In this document: in pieces, positions 6,253 through 6,990 of the stretch | Layout: each line of letters begins with the position of its first letter | Position numbering within the stretch: the first letter of the stretch is position 1 | Assembly: GCA_964554185.1 (NCBI GenBank) | Contig: CAZKNJ010000074.1 | Span: 1 to 6,990 of the forward strand | Direction: 5' to 3' | DNA length: 6,990 nt | From: CAZKNJ01 sp964554185 | GTDB lineage: Bacteria > 4484-113 | Notes under the pieces: model-generated | What the model was told of the DNA's origin: nothing | What the model saw: the letters and a program-made list of their open reading frames with translations, nothing else | Database searches by the model: none | Program-made: the position numbers and the translations under genes

Positions 6253-6270
6253 GCCGGGCTTCAGCCCGGC
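6253..6270. repeat. REP-like palindrome, copy 1
   Basis: GCCGGGCT and AGCCCGGC are perfect reverse complements around TC. CGTAC precedes it (6248-6252). It belongs with the two similar palindromes at 6304-6321 and 6346-6365. Palindromes with a GGGCT/AGCCC core are common dispersed intergenic repeats in many GC-rich bacteria. Confidence 0.6.
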
Positions 6271-6303
6271 TAAGCGGCCTCTACGTGGCTGTCTGAGAAC
6301 CTA

Positions 6304-6321
6304 GCGGGGCTTAAGCCCCGC
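6304..6321. repeat. REP-like palindrome, copy 2
   Basis: GCGGGGCTT and AAGCCCCGC form a perfect 18-base palindrome, followed by GTAC. The flanking GTAC is on the opposite side from copy 1, so copies 1 and 2 are in inverted orientation, as in paired REP elements. Confidence 0.6.
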
Positions 6322-6345
6322 GTACGGGGGGGTGCACGGATGAGA

Positions 6346-6365
6346 GCCGGGCTAGTCAGCCCGGC
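6346..6365. repeat. REP-like palindrome, copy 3
   Basis: GCCGGGCT and AGCCCGGC pair perfectly around the loop AGTC, followed by GTAC as in copy 2. It ends 27 bases before the -35 box of the arsR-type promoter. No T-run follows, so it is not a standard terminator. Confidence 0.6.
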
Positions 6366-6392
6366 GTACCCCAAGGGCCGTCATCTGAGCGC

Positions 6393-6422
6393 TTGACATC
6401 CTCCCGTTTATTTGGCTATTAT
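6393..6422 (+). promoter_or_regulatory. Strong sigma70-type promoter of the arsR-permease operon
   Basis: TTGACA (6393-6398) is a perfect -35 box and TATTAT (6417-6422) a five-of-six -10 box, with an 18-base spacer. Transcription is expected at 6428-6430, so the ATG at 6430 lies at or next to the first base of the mRNA. Confidence 0.75.
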
Positions 6423-6430
6423 GCCAAATA
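6409..6430. promoter_or_regulatory. Probable ArsR operator centred on the -10 box
   Basis: TATTTGGC (6409-6416) and GCCAAATA (6423-6430) are perfect reverse complements, and the six bases between them are exactly the -10 hexamer TATTAT. A dimeric repressor bound here would block RNA polymerase and cover the start site. ArsR-family proteins commonly bind such symmetric AT-rich sites in their own promoters. The site is seen in the sequence; binding is inferred. Confidence 0.7.
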
Positions 6431-6789
6431 TGCAAACAGCTAAACCGGTGCGGTTGGACAAGCGCGAGCGGGCGCGGCTGGAGGCGCGGTCCAAGGTGTT
6501 CAAGGCGCTGGGGCATCCCACGCGGCTGTTCATGGTGGAAACGCTGCGCCAGGGCGAGCGCTGCGTCTGCGAGCTGACGGAGATGGTGGGCGCGGATGTG
6601 TCCACCGTGTCGCGGCACCTGGCGGCGCTGGAGAGCGCAGGGGTGGTGCAGTCGGACAAGCGCGGGGTGCAGGTGTTCTACCGGCTGCGGATGTGCTGCG
6701 TCGCCGGCTTCATGGAGTGCGTGGACGGCTCGCTGGCGCGGGCGGCGCGCGAGCAGATGGAAATCGCCACCGGCGGGAGCCGCAAATGA
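6430..6789 (+). CDS. arsR: ArsR/SmtB-family metalloid- or metal-responsive repressor
   Basis: This 119-residue protein (from ATG 6430) is a winged-helix repressor that should release DNA when metalloid or metal binds. The fold signature is clear: FKALGHPTRLFMVETL at 24-39, the recognition helix VSTVSRHLAALESAGVV at 57-73, and a wing at KRGVQVFYRL (77-86). Cysteines occur at two places: Cys45 and Cys47 in CVCEL, the classic ArsR inducer site, and Cys89, Cys90 and Cys97 near the C-terminus, resembling the C-terminal Cys95-Cys96-Cys102 site known from Acidithiobacillus ferrooxidans ArsR. The protein therefore has the ligands of both types. Start choice: TTG 6412 and ATG 6421 lie within or before the -10 box and cannot be in this transcript, there is no Shine-Dalgarno, and transcription should begin at about 6430; translation is probably leaderless. 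Its stop overlaps the permease start (ATGA), so the two genes are co-translated. The inducer is likely inorganic or methylated trivalent arsenic. Confidence 0.88.
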   Translation: MQTAKPVRLDKRERARLEARSKVFKALGHPTRLFMVETLRQGERCVCELTEMVGADVSTVSRHLAALESAGVVQSDKRGVQVFYRLRMCCVAGFMECVDGSLARAAREQMEIATGGSRK

Positions 6790-6990
6790 GCTTTGAGTGG
6801 AAGGCAGAGCTGAAGCCGTTGGCGCTGATGCTGGCGGTATTCCTGTTGTTCTACTACGCGCCGTTGCAGCTCATCCATGCGGAGAACTTCGCGATGGAGG
6901 CGTTGTATCTCGCGCAGGATTATGCGCGGCTGCACGTCGTCACCTGCCTGGTGCCGGCCTTTTTCATCGCCGGCGCCATCTCCGTGTTCA
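6786..6990 (+). CDS. COG0701/ArsP-type permease, 5' part only
   Basis: Only the first 68 codons are present; the frame runs open to the window edge. ATG 6786 overlaps the repressor stop by four bases. A hydrophobic segment at about 11-30 (membrane helix 1) is followed by a short polar loop and a second segment from about 49, with the sequence HVVTCLVPAFFIAGAISVF. That stretch is characteristic of the COG0701 (PF03773) permeases, which include ArsP, an efflux carrier for trivalent methylated and aromatic arsenicals. Cys53 sits in this helix. Family proteins usually have about 300-350 residues and eight or more membrane helices, so most of the gene lies outside. Coupling to an ArsR repressor is a common arrangement and supports an arsenic role, but some COG0701 members have no known substrate. 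Confidence 0.8.
   Translation, partial: MSFEWKAELKPLALMLAVFLLFYYAPLQLIHAENFAMEALYLAQDYARLHVVTCLVPAFFIAGAISVF

Noticed and set aside
6248..6369. CRISPR array
   Set aside because: The three repeats are palindromes of about 18-20 bases in mixed orientation with unequal gaps of 33 and 24 bases, and no cas gene is present.
6412..6429. Upstream in-frame TTG (6412) and ATG (6421) as arsR starts
   Set aside because: Both lie within or before the -10 box of a near-consensus promoter, so they would not be in the mRNA, and neither has a Shine-Dalgarno.

Overview
The window looks like chromosomal DNA from a GC-rich, probably uncultured, bacterium with a Gram-negative-type envelope. The evidence is a Sec-exported HtrA-type protease, a large lipoprotein with a lipobox-like cysteine, Shine-Dalgarno sites next to sigma70-type promoters, and palindromic intergenic repeats. 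I cannot fix the phylum. There are no rRNA or tRNA genes, no CRISPR array, and no transposase or phage gene.

Layout. 1-1288: extended -10 candidate, GC-rich leader hairpin, then an exported serine protease with one PDZ domain (68-1288). 1289-1431: short convergent spacer with a perfect 12-bp palindrome. 1432-1713 (minus): small cysteine-containing protein with a TTG start. 1714-1950: divergent control region with two back-to-back promoters sharing their -10 bases, then a long structured leader. 1951-5751: 1266-residue putative lipoprotein with an N-terminal unknown region, a fibronectin type III-like domain, three PKD-like domains and 14 tandem repeats of about 50 residues, best read as beta-propeller blades. 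5787-5838: strong intrinsic terminator. 5837-6121 (minus): zinc-ribbon-like small protein resembling the one at 1432-1713. 6122-6392: about 270 bases without a gene, holding the minus-strand promoter, a G-rich run with G-quadruplex potential and three palindromes of one repeat family. 6393-6990: ArsR-type repressor (6430-6789) overlapping by 4 bp the start of a COG0701/ArsP-type permease cut by the window edge.

How the parts relate. The ArsR-permease pair is a clear operon: a consensus promoter carries an inverted repeat centred on its -10 box, so the repressor most likely controls itself and the permease, and transcription probably starts at the ATG (leaderless). Protease and lipoprotein are both envelope proteins, but nothing shows that they act together. 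The two small minus-strand proteins are each single genes facing the 3' end of a large exported-protein gene. They share a sequence pattern and an identical 11-base leader motif, and form the least explained part of the window.

No new multi-gene system is proven. The best candidates for follow-up are the small-protein pair, the operator/-10/leaderless arrangement with a five-cysteine ArsR, and the 14-blade architecture with apparent split-blade closure.
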